A stretch of DNA of 64,000 nt from contig JALIRH010000023.1 of NCBI GenBank assembly GCA_023055505.1, positions 8,810,423 through 8,874,422 on the forward strand. Reading direction: 5' to 3'. The notes beneath the pieces were generated by a model. That model was not told the DNA's origin. It saw only the letters and a program-made list of their open reading frames with translations, and did no database searches. The stretch comes from Callipepla californica brunnescens. Its lineage: Eukaryota; Chordata; Aves; Galliformes; Odontophoridae. Below, piece by piece: positions 48,469-60,061 of this stretch. Every line of letters begins with the position of its first letter. Within the stretch, counting starts at the first letter, position 1. The position numbers and the translations under genes are program-made.

Positions 48469-50268
48469 TAAATAAAGTGTTTGGCTATGGGGCAAGCCTT
48501 TGTTGCTGAAATCCTCTATCTTCTCTTATCTCTCTTAAAATTATTCCCAATTATAATTACCTTAGTTAGTGATTTCACACCAGATTCACACACTCTGCTG
48601 TGATGATACTCTTATATCTCTTACACTCTGGAATTTAATCTATGTTTGTTTGACAAAGATGTCCATCATTAAATCCCACTGTGATTACCAGAGAAGTTAA
48701 TTTAGGATGTTGTTTGTCCATAGTTTGTAATCCATGGCAAACATCACAATTTATTGAAAACCATTGAGCCTGAGGAAAGATCACCTTTAACAACTACAGA
48801 CATATGGTGTTGTGCTTATCAACACAACTGGAATGATAATAATGCTGAGAATATTACACAAAAGAGCTATAAAAACAGTCGCTTGGTAATATGTGTCCAT
48901 TTATGCATAGCTGGCACTGGATCTATATCATAAATGTGGTGTCAGTATGTAGGACCTTGCTCCAACTCAGCAGTGACTCTACAGGCCTAATTGAGTTGTT
49001 CTGTGCTACTGTCTGATATGAGTTTGGCAGTACCTGCTTCACACCTGAGACTCTCTGGCATTTGTATCCTCCAGAAATGTCCCTATGGTAATCATCTATT
49101 TTGGGCAGCTCTCCATGAGCCATGAGTATGAAATAACTTCCAGTATGTTGGGCCAGAACTCTTCTGCTGTTAATGCATACAATGCATGCATGAAAATGTA
49201 TTTTTTCCTTCTTTCACTGAAGGCTATCATGTCAATATCCTCAAACCTTTTGTGTAACTTAAATACAGTTGAAATCAGATACTGAAGCGATGAGAATTGG
49301 TATGGAATCATGCAAACGTTTTCTTAAAGCTAAAAGCAAAATTTAGTAAGTGTTATATCCAGCAAAATACGTTTGTAAGCACTCACACATAATTTGGCTT
49401 TATTAAGTGCAGGATAGAGAGGAAGAAGCTGATCATGAGGCTAGGATCAACACCACTATGCCTGTGTGACAGAAATTTTTAAGCTGTCCTGTATATCTTC
49501 CACATACTAAGTAGTCAGTTAATTCACTCTATATATCGGAGACCTACAGCAAAAGACTAGCGCGTCAATGGAGTGGTAAGTAATTTTTGTGTGAGGTTTG
49601 TTTCAGAAATGTGTGCAGTGAGGTCTCAATTAGAAGAAAAGAGCTCTTTGCTACTTTGACATTCTGAGAGATGAGGGGAAGTTAGGAAAAGATTGGTGTA
49701 TAATTGTACCTGAGAAAAAAATGGCCAGTTCTTAAGCTTTGTTCCTCTTTCACAGTACAGATGGAGGTGGGATGATTTCTAATTTAGTGAAAGCTTTCAT
49801 CAGGACAACTGGTCAAATCAGAAACTTACTACTATGGTGAAGACTCAAGGAGGAGTTCAAAACACTGAATGACTTTAAAACTTGTTTTCCAGTTTTTTGT
49901 TTTTTTGTTTTTTTTTCTTCTGGCCTGTGTTTCAAACCATTGTTGCACATATGAAGGATGATAAATGAGCTTAAATAACTACTGTATGTGTCTGTGAAAA
50001 TGCTAAAGGATGAAAAAAAAGCACATAGTAAACATAAACCTGTCCATTCTTGGAGGAAAAAGAAATAAATAAATCAGATTCAAAATAGCATTTTCTAACA
50101 GTACTACAGTGTAAACAAATCATTATTTTATACAGTACTAGAAAAAGAACCAAGCAAACCTAATGGGAATGAAAAAGAAAATCATATATATACATTTGTC
50201 TGTCTCGTGTGCTTATCTGTTGTGTGTGTGCATTGTTAAGAAATGTTCTTTTTCTGCCTTCTTACATC

Positions 50269-50434
50269 AGCTGCCAGCATAAGGATTGTACATTCTTCTG
50301 AAGAGGATTTAAATGAGGCTTTCTTAACTCTTCAGATAAGAAGAAAACAAAATATTACAACAGAAAACAAGATCATATTCTTCGTGGCTATTTTCTTCTT
50401 TAATGTGCTTTTAAAGACTGCTTATTTTGCTTGA
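50269..50434 (+). other. Exon-like reading frame with strong acceptor-like start
   Basis: A pyrimidine-rich stretch 'ttctttttctgccttcttac' followed by 'atcag' precedes a frame open for about 54 codons to a TGA. It reads 'IRIVHSSEEDLNEAFLTLQ', then a basic stretch, then a hydrophobic segment rich in Phe, Ile, Val and Leu that could span a membrane. I recognise no family and see no partner exon, so this may well be chance. Confidence 0.15.
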
Positions 50435-51879
50435 CACGGGCTGAGTCATCACCATTTATTAAAGTAGGAAATGACGAGTCCGTAAGTCAGTAAAAAATAA
50501 AAAGTTGTACTCTTTGCTTAGTAGCAGTGACCAAAACTCAATACTGAACTCAGTATCTGCAGAGGAAGTTTACTCTGAGTACTTGCAAGACATTCTCAAA
50601 CTCCTTGCTCTAGCAAATGGGCTTTATACTATTGTTAAGGAGTAGCAAGCTAAATGTATTGTAACTGTTTATACCTGATGTTTACCTGATGTTCCCTTCA
50701 AAAAGTTAACTATGCAGGGAAAGGTACAAAGAAGCAGTAAAGAATGTTCTGTTCCATGCGTCTCTCAGTAATGTCTCATGACTTTTTCACTTAACTGACA
50801 CCACAACTGCTTGCCACCTAGACTCTGTATGGTATATTCTTGCCTGGGAAATTTTGATCCTCTTGCCATCATTCAGGCAGTGCTCACCCCAAGCCATCCA
50901 GAAATCTGAGAAAAAAACTGCATGTGTCTACAGTATATACACTTCATATGAGTTAATTCATGTTTAAATGGAGTCTAATGTTCAGTAAGCTCTTTTTTTT
51001 TTTTTCAAATGAATTCCCAAGCACTGAAGTTGTGACAGTAGCTACTAATACACATAATAATGGTTATGAAATAATTGTATGCATGAGATATACAGTAGTA
51101 CAGTATACACAGTGTGCTTCTGTTCTGGTTAAACTCAACAGCAGCTTAGCACCCTACAGCCATTCACTCACTTCCACAACACAGTGAATTTCTGGGTTGA
51201 GATAATAACTGTGAACTAAGACAGAAAAGGAAAATACCACTGCTTGCCTACCTGTGTCCTGCAAGCAATGCCGTGCCTCATCCCCTGCGGCTCAATGCCC
51301 TGCCAGTCTCTGAGTGGTGAACTCCTCTGCACTCAACTCCCCTCAGCTTTATGGCCTTCTTTGTAGTGTGATGTGCTGGGGAATTACTCCTTGCTTAATT
51401 CAGGACAAAAAAACACTACGCTTTCACTGAAAAAAGCATGAAGCTTTTGGTAGCAGCCTAATTGAAGTTACCAGACAGCTTTTTGGGCTGAACTTCTTAA
51501 CCAATATTCTTCGTTGTAAATTATGGTATACAAAATTGCTGTGACGTAATTGAACAGAAGCTGGAAAATTCTGGAAAGGAGTATTCAGATTACAAAGATG
51601 GGGACAGTCACAGTTTGAAAAAGAAACCACACTGCTAAGCCACTGAGCAAGTTGTAGATGGATATTTAAATATGAACATTGTTTTGTCTTATTTGAAGAT
51701 GCACAAGTAAATAACGTAGTAAAATCAGTGGGTATATGTCTGGAATAGGTTATAGTATGACCACCTCATATAAGAAGAGCTATGAGGATCCTTAGGAAGC
51801 TACAAATAAGAATCATTATATACCATTATTTATACCTCTTTATATTGTTCCTGTTTGTTTGCTTGTAAGTATCCATCAG

Positions 51880-52235
51880 ATCCCTCAGCACCCCAAAGTT
51901 GAATTCTGCTGGGAACTGTCAACCTGCAACATTTCAGTTTCTATAAGTATTCCCTGACCTGATCCTCTTCCAACAAGAGTACCTCTTTCTTGCTCCAGCC
52001 TTTCTGCCAGGAGCCTGGAACTGGGGGTTCCTAAGATGAGTCATATTTGTGAAAACTAAGGGCATTCAGTACCTCAGCTTTTTCACTGTCATGTGTAACC
52101 AGAATTGCAATTTTATTTGGTAGAGTACCTACATTTTCCCTACTCTTCCTTTTGTTATGTACTTGAAGAAACCCTTATTGAGCTTTCACAATAGTTTCTT
52201 GTTGCAATTCATATAACCTCATCCAACTTCTAACT
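51880..52235 (-). mobile_element. Old CR1 LINE fragment (linker before RT), minus strand
   Basis: On the plus strand 'ggcattcagtacctcagctt', 'cctacattttccctactctt' and 'ccttttgttatgtacttgaa' follow the order seen in antisense CR1 sequence upstream of the RT domain. The same region is represented at about 62390-62560 in the CR1 copy there. It is heavily diverged, with no open frame and both ends lost. Confidence 0.6.
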
Positions 52236-54162
52236 GACTGTAGCTCAGCTAATGAACAGGAGGAAGTACATCCAAATTATTAACATGTTTTTAAGCCACA
52301 ATAACACAGAGAATGTAGAGGAGAAAAAGGCCAGATGTGATGTAGTGAAAATGAATCTAGTCTGCACTGGAGAGGGATGAGGTCCAGGTCTGTTGTAATA
52401 CTTTGAGCACAGAACTCGGTATGTCTGGCAAGGCAGACACATTCTTGCTCTGTGTGTGTACTCTCATGTAGTGTCTAGCCCTTCAGACAGGATTTTTAGG
52501 TTTTTTTTTAGTTATTCTACAGAAACCATAAATTGTGGACACTTTTGGGAGATAACTTTTTTTTTCTCTTTTCTTTTTTACTTTAGTTATATTACTGCCA
52601 GATTAGTTATATTTCACAACTGTTTTATAATGCATTTCAGAGATAGTATGAGAGGATGAGCTCTTCTTTCCCTGGAAATGGAGTTTTTTCACCATTTCAT
52701 CACTTTGACAACAAGGGCTTACAAAGTCTTAACTGCACTTAACTTTTTCAAGTCCTGTGAGCCCTGAGACATCCAGTGAGGAAATTCAGCTGTGATAATG
52801 CTTGCAAGGAATGTTTCTTATTAACAAAATGATCATCAGTAACATTTGCTACATCTACTTTGTCTTTTTTTTTGCCTTTAAAGTTGCTTTGTATGCTTTT
52901 AGACATGGTAGAAAAGCACATAGTGAGAAATGATTGTTAGTACCACACACATTTCCCAATGTTACTGTAGCTTATAATGTGATATTTCACTCAGATGGCA
53001 GCAGAATTCATGGCATAATCTAGTTTCATTCCTGTAACACTTTGAGTATCACTTCACTTTGTTTTGTTTTTAAATGAGTACATTTTTAAAAGACTGATAA
53101 ATAATATGGGGAGGACACTGATTAGCAGTGTAATTCACTCTGAGAACATCTGCCACAGCAATTTCTGAGTCCTCCTTCACATTCAGAGAAAAAGCTATTA
53201 GGCCATTAATAGAGAAAAAAGTTCAAAGAAACAGACTGCCCTCTTACAGTCTTCTCCTTTTGAAATCAGTTCTCAATCTTTCTATCTAGAAACCAAGTGA
53301 ATATAAAAATATAAATCTGAAACTAGTACAGAAAAATTATGAGCTGTTAACACTCAGAAGGTAGTGAAATATATGGCAGTCATGCATTTGTCAAAAACAA
53401 ATTAAGTCAGACTGCTATCACTATCATCTTTTTAGCTGTGACAAACCTACAGGCCTTACAAACAGGAAAAAAAACAGCAAATGGCATTTTACTTGATTCA
53501 GTAAGGCTTTCAACTTAATCTGAGCAAAAGAGAAATCTGTGGTCTATTAAAACAGAAATTGTATGGATATAAAACTTTTTATAAAAGTAATTACTGTTAC
53601 AGTAGAAAGACATTTCTGATGACATCTATTCTGGATGACTTACTGCATCCTATTTTCTTGGTTATTGCGTAATGCATTCTTGTCAAGAGGAGCATTCTTG
53701 TGCTTGCAGGTGGCATCAAATCAGCAATAGTCTGGAAGACAAGGGTAAGAATCAAAGCAATCTCTACAAATTGGAAAATCATCTACTGGTGGAATTGAAT
53801 TCAAAGACGAGTGTAGAACTGTATTCTTAGCAAAAATAATAAGATATCCAGTTAATGAGAATTAACCATTGGAGAACAGTTTGCAGAAGTTTTGGTGGAT
53901 CACTGGATAAACAGATGTCGTTGGTACACTGCTGTTGTAAAACCTGCAAAAATCTCATAGCAATGTGCAGACTTGATGAACAAAATCAGTGTTCTTGATG
54001 CTAAATCAGGCTTTTGGTCCACTTTGCTCTGTTGAAGTCTCACTATCAATACCATAAGAACAGTGAAAGACCAAGTACTGACAAATATAATATATTTTCC
54101 AGGAGAATAACATAAGGATGAAAGTGCATAAAGGAAGATTAGAGAAAATAAATGTTTTCTGC
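52236..54162. other. Unique AT-rich sequence, no gene seen
   Basis: Nothing recognised; short frames only. Confidence 0.5.
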
Positions 54163-54322
54163 ATAAAATTTATGACTTTGTTATTGGTATTCCACATAAT
54201 AACATCGTGTGAGGCACTGGGAATTAAAGGGTTAATGCTCCACATCTGTGGACTGCCAAATTTCTGGGTGCCTGGCTCTCAGAACTACATAGCCCAGAGG
54301 ACTTTGCATTCCCGTTTTCCAC
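54163..54322 (+). repeat. Long inverted repeat, left arm
   Basis: This 160-base arm matches the reverse complement of 54700-54868 at roughly 75-80 percent by eye. Shared blocks in order are 'tttgttat', 'ccacat.ataacatc', 'attaaag.gttaatgctcca', 'tctgtggactgc', 'ctgg.tctcagaa' and 'ccgttttccac'. The loop between the arms is about 377 bases and is not obviously repetitive, apart from a pyrimidine-rich patch at 54583-54625. It may be two inverted copies of an unknown dispersed repeat, or the ends of a non-autonomous DNA transposon with long terminal inverted repeats. Confidence 0.85.
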
Positions 54323-54699
54323 TCAGAGGGAAAGACAAAACTGCATGCAAATTGTGAGACTGCCTCTTTTGCTGTTCAACCCAGCAGTGGAGGTTCCCTA
54401 GCCATCTCACCTTGCGCTTTAGAGTAAGGCCTTTGGTTTTGAACACACTGTCTCTCACTTTATTTGATTTATTAGCTTCAGTTCCAATTATATTATATTG
54501 TGTTATTTTACATTCTGATATGTTATTTAGTACATTAGTTTTCCTCCTCAGGTGTTTGGTGCTGGTTTGTTTTTAGGCCCATCTCCCTGTCCTTTTCCTT
54601 TTTCTCCCCTCTCCCCTTTCCCAGGGTGTGGGTCCATGGGTCCCTTGCCCCATTATTCATGGAACCAGGCTGAACTGTCCCATAAACTGTCATCAGTGG
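54323..54699. other. Spacer between inverted-repeat arms
   Basis: It contains a pyrimidine-rich tract at 54583-54625. On the minus strand two AATAAA motifs lie near 54456-54476. There is no coding sequence I can recognise. Confidence 0.5.
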
Positions 54700-54868
54700 T
54701 GGAAAACGGAAACACACAGTAATCTGGGGATGTAGCTCTTCCTTCTCTTCTGAGAACCAGGTACCCAAAAATTCAGCAGTCCACAGAACTGGAGCATTAA
54801 CTCTTTAATCCCCAGTGATTAAACATGATGTTATGATGTGGAGTACTGATAACAAAATCATAAAACCA
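54700..54868 (-). repeat. Long inverted repeat, right arm
   Basis: Inverted partner of 54163-54322. Relative to the left arm it carries an insertion of about 11 bases within 'agaagagaaggaagagctac' (minus-strand reading). Weak similarity may extend outward for some tens of bases on both sides. Confidence 0.85.
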
Positions 54869-54919
54869 TGACAGAGACTCCATGACTTTTATTTTTTATA
54901 AGTCTGAGATTGAAATCTT

Positions 54920-55127
54920 ATGATTTCTGTCTTCATGTGTATGTGTGATAGGCAAAAGATGATATATGAGGAAATTTTTCTATGGGACATCCAAAGATTT
55001 ATCTGTGATAAGGAGGCTGGACGTTTTGAGTACCTGGCTAAGTCTCAGCATCCTGAAAGCAAAGAATTTTTAAATGATGTCCTAATGAACATCAATGACT
55101 ATGCCAAGCTGAGTGTTACAATCAATG
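54920..55127 (+). other. Exon-like or retrocopy-like frame fused to a CR1
   Basis: An open plus-strand frame begins after a pyrimidine/TG-rich stretch ending 'gtgatag' (acceptor-like, 54951). It reads 'QKMIYEEIFLWDIQRF', then 'DKEAGRFEYLAKSQHPESKE', then 'FLNDVLMNINDYAKLS', with a balanced composition more like real protein than the surrounding chance frames. It runs into ten A residues (55130-55139) and then straight into CR1 sequence. I do not recognise the protein and it does not match the CR1 ORF2 expected here. It may be an internally primed retrocopy joined to CR1, an old exon, or chance. Confidence 0.25.
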
Positions 55128-55754
55128 AGAAAAAAAAAATGCATTGAACACGATCTTGCAGTGTGCACTTGCAGCCCAGAATTCCAGCCATATCCTTTAC
55201 TGCATCAAAAGAAGAATGACTGGCAGACCAAGGGAGATGATTCTTCTCTCTATTCCACTCTCATGAGACTCCATTTAAAGTACTGCTTTCAGTGTTGGGA
55301 CCCCAGCACAAGAAAGATGTGGAGCTTCTGTACTGAGTCCAGAGGTGGGCAGTGAGGATGCTCAAAGGTCTAGACCACCTCTCTTATGAAGAAAGTCTGA
55401 ACGAGTTGAGCTTGTTGAACCTGAAGAGGAGAAGGCTCCAACACTTAAAGGTTGGAGAGGAACTTTTTGTTGTGGAGTAATAGCTTTAAACTAAAAGAGA
55501 GTAGATTTAAATTAGATATGTTAATATTAGAAATCAGGAAGTAGTTATTTATTCCGATTGTGGTGAGACCCTGGCACAGCTGTCCAGAGAAGCTGTGGGT
55601 GCTCCACCCCTAATGGTGCTCGGAGATGGGATGGGGATGGGACTCTGAGCAACCTGATATGGGTGGCAATCTGCCCATAGTAGGGGGTTTGAACTGGGTG
55701 GGCTTAAAGGTCCTTTACAACCCAAACCATTCTGTGACTGTCAGATTCTGTGAA
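55128..55754 (+). mobile_element. CR1 LINE 3' portion, plus strand
   Basis: Sense CR1 from the RT C-terminal region to the 3' end: 'cttgcagtgtgcacttgcag', 'ctgcatcaaaagaaga', 'tattccactctcatgagact', 'ttaaagtactgctttcag', then 'ctcttatgaagaaagtctga' and a 3' UTR with 'ggcttaaaggtcctttacaa', ending in 'tctgtgactgtcagattctg'. A frame over 55113-55355 keeps 'YSTLMRLHLKYCFQCWDPST' (family YSxLxRPHLEYCVQFWxPxx). Stops and frameshifts make it inactive. Confidence 0.92.
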
Positions 55755-58700
55755 TCTGAATGGGTATACAGGAGAAACTATTTATTTTGCAACTTTTTAA
55801 AAAATGGTTTATAATCATTTTTTTAAAAAAGGGAGATTAAAAGCTTATACAGTCTAACAGCATCATGAGGTAATGGTAGTTAACTGAAAACAGAGGTCAG
55901 GCATCACAGTGGTGTGGATTAATTTTCAGGCCACTTATGTTTTGTTTGTGTGAGTGTGGAATGTGCACTTTGAAGATTTGGGGTGAAATACCTTTTTCAC
56001 TGAAGCTAACAGGGATTCTGCCTTTGACTGCAGGGAGGTCGGTCACTTTGAAGGAAATCATCAGATCAGCAGTTTTGACCTGGCAGAAGGATATTAGACT
56101 GAGAGAAAATAAATGAGAAAACAACTTTCATTTAACAAACATGAGTTGTTCGGCATGATGTGCTGACTGTGTGAGTTTTGTGAGTTTTTTTTCCCCTCAC
56201 TTTCTGGAATGGAGAAGTCAAGCTGTAGTTGCCCTCATCATGATCTTAGTGTGTGTCCATAATTTAACTGTGCTCAGTGCAAAGACAGTGAGATGCTGAG
56301 AAACAACAGTCTGAGACTTCCAGTTTTGTTGCTCTATCTTTGCATAAGACCAGGTCTACATCTGTGTCTCAGCCCCTCATTTACTTTAGTGAGCAGTTTA
56401 TTCCGTGGTTTAAACCTCTTTTTCTTTCGTGGTCTGATCAGTCTTTTAAAAAATTCCTATTTTCCTGTTCATGTCCTAAAGCTAAGTAACAGTTCCAAAA
56501 GCACCTCCTGCATAAAACTGAAAATCAGCTGGGAAATAACAAGATTTGAGGAGGTCTATTAAAGTAAAACTGCTTGGGGCAGTAGTACAGGGAAATTAGT
56601 ATTTAGACAGCTAGAAAAGAAATGAAATGTAAGACTTTTCATAGAGAGATAAGAGGAAACATTAGATAACTTAGTAGATAACTTGTCAGAGGAAGAAGTA
56701 AACATAGGGGAAATAAAACAAAAGAGAAATAACAAAGAAAAACAAACAAAAGCAGATGAGCACAGTATTAATAAAAAGAACTATGCTGTATTGCTTCCAA
56801 GTGTCAGATAAAGAATGGAGCTTTTTCAGAGTTGTGATTTCCTTTCATTCTGAATTCCCCACTGAGGAGTAGGGTCTGAGAAGACATAGAGACATGAAAC
56901 CGTAGCATTCAAGGGAACTGGAAGTTACCCCAGGTTGTTCAGAGTGACTTCTGTATCTGTTTGGGAGACTGCAGAGAATTGAGAGTTGTGAGACTGTGCC
57001 AGGGAATGAGTAGTCAGTACATGTCCAAATTAAAGAAAATAATTTTCTTTTGTAAAATGATGTATGCCATGCCACTGACAACCTGTATGAAAGGATTCTC
57101 TTGGGTTTTTATAGTTTCAGCAGTGAAAATTGCTTGGCACCCTTACAGAACTTAATAAGACACAAGCCTTTTCTTACTGTAAGTAAATTCCTATGTTTGG
57201 ACAAAAAATGATTCTAACATAGAGCAAGAAAGGACTAATTGACAGATAGTTGAATGCAAATTGTGAACAAATGATGTTTTTTTATTTAGAAGAACACAGT
57301 ATATTGCCCATCAGGTATGACTTCTTTAACAGCAGGAATATTGTCTATTTACAGTGAACTAAATGTAAAGAAATATTAGTGGATGTGCATTTGCTAATAA
57401 AGAAAAATAAAAGTGTGACATCTTAAGAAATACTGAAGATTAGATGCTGTCGATTGACAGCAGGTGACGGGTGTGAGATAGCATAAGAGCATTCTCCAGG
57501 TCTCTGGAAGACTTTTTGCAGTGTGTTTGATGCTGAAGGCGATTAACTGAATGAGAGCACTTAATTAGAAAACCTTTTGTTTTTAAATTTAGTTCTGTGT
57601 GTTTTTGATCTTACTGCAATACAGTGGGAGTGAACTCGTGGTTCAGCTGAAATCAGTTGTCAAACTCCCTTAGATTTTAATGGTGCCAAAATTTCAGCCA
57701 ATATGATTGCGACCAACATTAATTCCCCAGGGTATGCATTTGTTAATTGATAGGCATCCTAACTGGAATATAAAGATTAAACAAAAATACTTGGAAAGTC
57801 ACAACAGTTACAGTAATAGTAAGTGGCTGAAAAGAATGGAGAAAAGAGAAAGAGGGCAAAAGTAATCCAGAAGGTGACAGAAAGCAAGAAAGAGAACTGC
57901 ATGGTTAGAGGACAGAAACAAATGGTACAAGTATGTCATGAATATTATTTAGGCAATTCTGAGGTGGCAGCAGATAAAAATAAATCTAAATAAATGTCAT
58001 AGTTTGTGAAGCATTTGTAAAATTATTTTAAATAATTACACTTTCTAATACTGTAAATAACTGAAAGACAAGTCTATCAGCAATAGGAGGTGTAGTAGAA
58101 ACAAGGGTTTTATTTGTCCTCGTAGTTGTTTCCATTCACCCTTCAGAAACTCACGTTGCTGTGCTTTTGGTACCAAGCTCCATCACATAGAATCTTCATT
58201 TAAAACATAAATCCTGTCGGATGTTTAAGTGGTGGTCACAATCTGTCATTTTCCTTTAAATGGACCTAAAAATATTTACACATCTATATGCCTCTACTGA
58301 TTCAGCTAGTGAGTTGCATTTCAAAACTGAAATTCATATTCTTTGTAGTTCACACACAAATGATGCAGATCAACTAATTTAAAAACAGCTCCAGTTATTT
58401 TTCTCTTCCAGTACAATGTTTCCACGTTTAGGTAAATAATGTAATCTGCCAGAAATCAGGTGCAGAAACGTGTTCAAGTCTTTTAGATCCTCTCCCCTTC
58501 CTAGTCTTGCCCTCACTTCTCCTTCCTTTCCTGCCCCTTTGCTCTCCTCTCCTATTTCTTATTTTAGTTTTTATTAGAATTTTCCATATCAAAAAGTCCC
58601 TGTTACTGTCAGATCTATTTTCTACATACCCGCTTCATTATTTTTCTAATGACATACATTCTGAGAAATCTTGAAGATAGTTGATAAGAAGTTTAGTTTC

Positions 58701-58855
58701 TTTGGCTCTGTTTTTAGATATAATATGATATTCTTTGTCCTTTGCTGTTATCACAGTACTGGTCAAAACGGATTACAGGGCAGTTTCCTATAGAACAAAT
58801 TCAGCTGCGAAGTTTCCCCATTGAAGCTGTTGAAGTAAGATTCAAGAAGATTTAA
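55755..58855. other. Unique AT-rich sequence, no gene seen
   Basis: About 3.1 kb with no recognised repeat. A pyrimidine-rich patch lies near 58490-58560. Frames are short and lack domains. Confidence 0.5.
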
Positions 58856-59064
58856 CAGAATCACAGAATGATCTGGCTTGGAAGGGATCTTAAAAAACAT
58901 CTAATTTCAAAACTGCCAAGAGCAGGTTGCCACCCACCAGCCCAGTCTGCCCAGGGCCCTGTATAACCTTGCTTTAGGTACCTCCAGGGATGGGCATTCG
59001 CAGCTTCTCTGCCAGCTGTGCCAGGACCTCACTGCCTTCTGAGTGAAGAATTTCTTCCTAATGT

Positions 59065-59370
59065 CTAATCTAAATCTCCAACTTTTATGCCAAAGCCATT
59101 AACCTTTGTCCTGTCACCATAATCCCTGATAAAGAATCCCTTTCCTGCTTTCCTGTAGGCCTCGTGATGTAACGTAGGCCCCTTTAGGCTGCTGTAGTGA
59201 CTCCACAGCCTCCCCTTCTCCAGGCTAAACAAACTCACCTTCCTCAGCCTTTCTTCTGAAGGGAAATACTCCAGCTCTCTGATCATCTTTGTGGCCCTCC
59301 TCTGGGCCAACTCGTACAGTTCCACATCTCTCTTGTGCTGGGGACCACAGACCTGGATGCAGTACTCCAA
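59065..59370 (-). pseudogene. CR1 ORF2 C-terminal fragment
   Basis: A 101-codon minus-strand frame reads '[20 protein letters not shown]', then '[20 protein letters not shown]' and '[11 protein letters not shown]'. These match the CR1 pattern [55 protein letters not shown]. The frame is open longer than in the other copies, so this CR1 is relatively young. It lacks the RT catalytic core and is broken by the LTR upstream. Confidence 0.9.
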
Positions 59371-59411
59371 GTAAGGGCCTCACAAGAGCTGAGCAGAGCT
59401 GAGACAGTCAC

Positions 59412-59416
59412 CTCCC
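59412..59416. repeat. Target-site duplication CTCCC, left copy
   Basis: CTCCC precedes the LTR start TG at 59417 and recurs at 60162-60166. Confidence 0.92.
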
Positions 59417-59734
59417 TGTGAAAGACAGAAACTGTTTTTCCCTTCTCTTGTCTCAAAGCTTGCTTTGTAAGGCCTTTTCTGGTGACAAGACTCTGACTGA
59501 TAACTGCCGGTTACCCAGATGGGTGTTACGGTGCCTCATTGTCTCTGCTTATGGTTGTAAAGATAAGCAGAAATAGGTGCAAATAGTCTTTTCTGGGGGG
59601 TAGGGCTTGGAGAAGCTGACCACCACAGAAAGACAATGCTCCTGCATGGCAAGGAAGGCAACATCCGCTGCTGGCTTATCTGTTGAGCCAGACATGTCAC
59701 ACAAGCAAAGAGAAAAAAACACCTGAGAAATGGG

Positions 59735-59741
59735 GATAAAA
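59735..59741 (+). promoter_or_regulatory. TATA box of the 59417 LTR
   Basis: 'gataaaa' within 'tggggataaaaggccttcac', identical in context to the copy at 25395. Confidence 0.65.
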
Positions 59742-60055
59742 GGCCTTCACTGTACCAAGGATTTGGGAGATGAGAAGAGATGAATTGAAAAGAGAAGAAG
59801 AGAGGAGAAGAATTCCTGGAGAAGAACTCCCAGAGAGAAAATCTTTGAGGAGAACTCCCGAAGACGGACCCTGAGGCCTGCTTGCTGCCATCTCCCATCC
59901 CCCGCGGTGACCAGACGAGTTCCTGTGACTACGAACCTCGTTGGACTCACGGTGGTGATTATATCTCTCTTGCTTTCTATCAAGACTCCTTGCTTTTTAT
60001 CCCTTTTCTATCGCTCACCTTCCCTTCCCCATATCCCTAAGCAACTAGTAATTGT

Positions 60056-60061
60056 AATAAA
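60056..60061 (+). terminator. Polyadenylation signal AATAAA of the LTR
   Basis: Conserved AATAAA in 'tgtaataaactggttggg'. Confidence 0.7.

Larger units (their letters stand above)
45816..51879. other. Unique sequence, no gene seen
   Basis: About 6 kb. It contains a purine-rich A/G tract (46324-46367), a TAAA repeat (48440-48468), a possible conserved non-coding element near 47205-47330 (see findings) and an exon-like frame at 50269-50434. Two overlapping minus-strand frames at 48923-49311 have no recognisable domain. Confidence 0.45.
58856..59416 (-). mobile_element. CR1 LINE, minus strand, 3' piece (split by LTR)
   Basis: The 3' end is at 58856 ('acagaatcacagaatgatct'). On the plus strand come 'cttggaagggatcttaaaaa', 'ctgcccagggccctg', 'cctccagggatggg' and the coding relic at 59065-59370. 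The copy is cut at 59416 by the solo LTR and resumes at 60162; the 5 bases 59412-59416 (CTCCC) are duplicated after the LTR. Confidence 0.95.

Noticed and set aside
54535..54768. 77-codon Lys/Glu/Gly-rich minus-strand frame
   Set aside because: It results from the pyrimidine-rich patch in the spacer and inverted-repeat arm; no domain.
59536..59983. Three overlapping minus-strand frames of 64-120 codons
   Set aside because: They are antisense readings of the solo LTR and contain no retroviral protein motifs.
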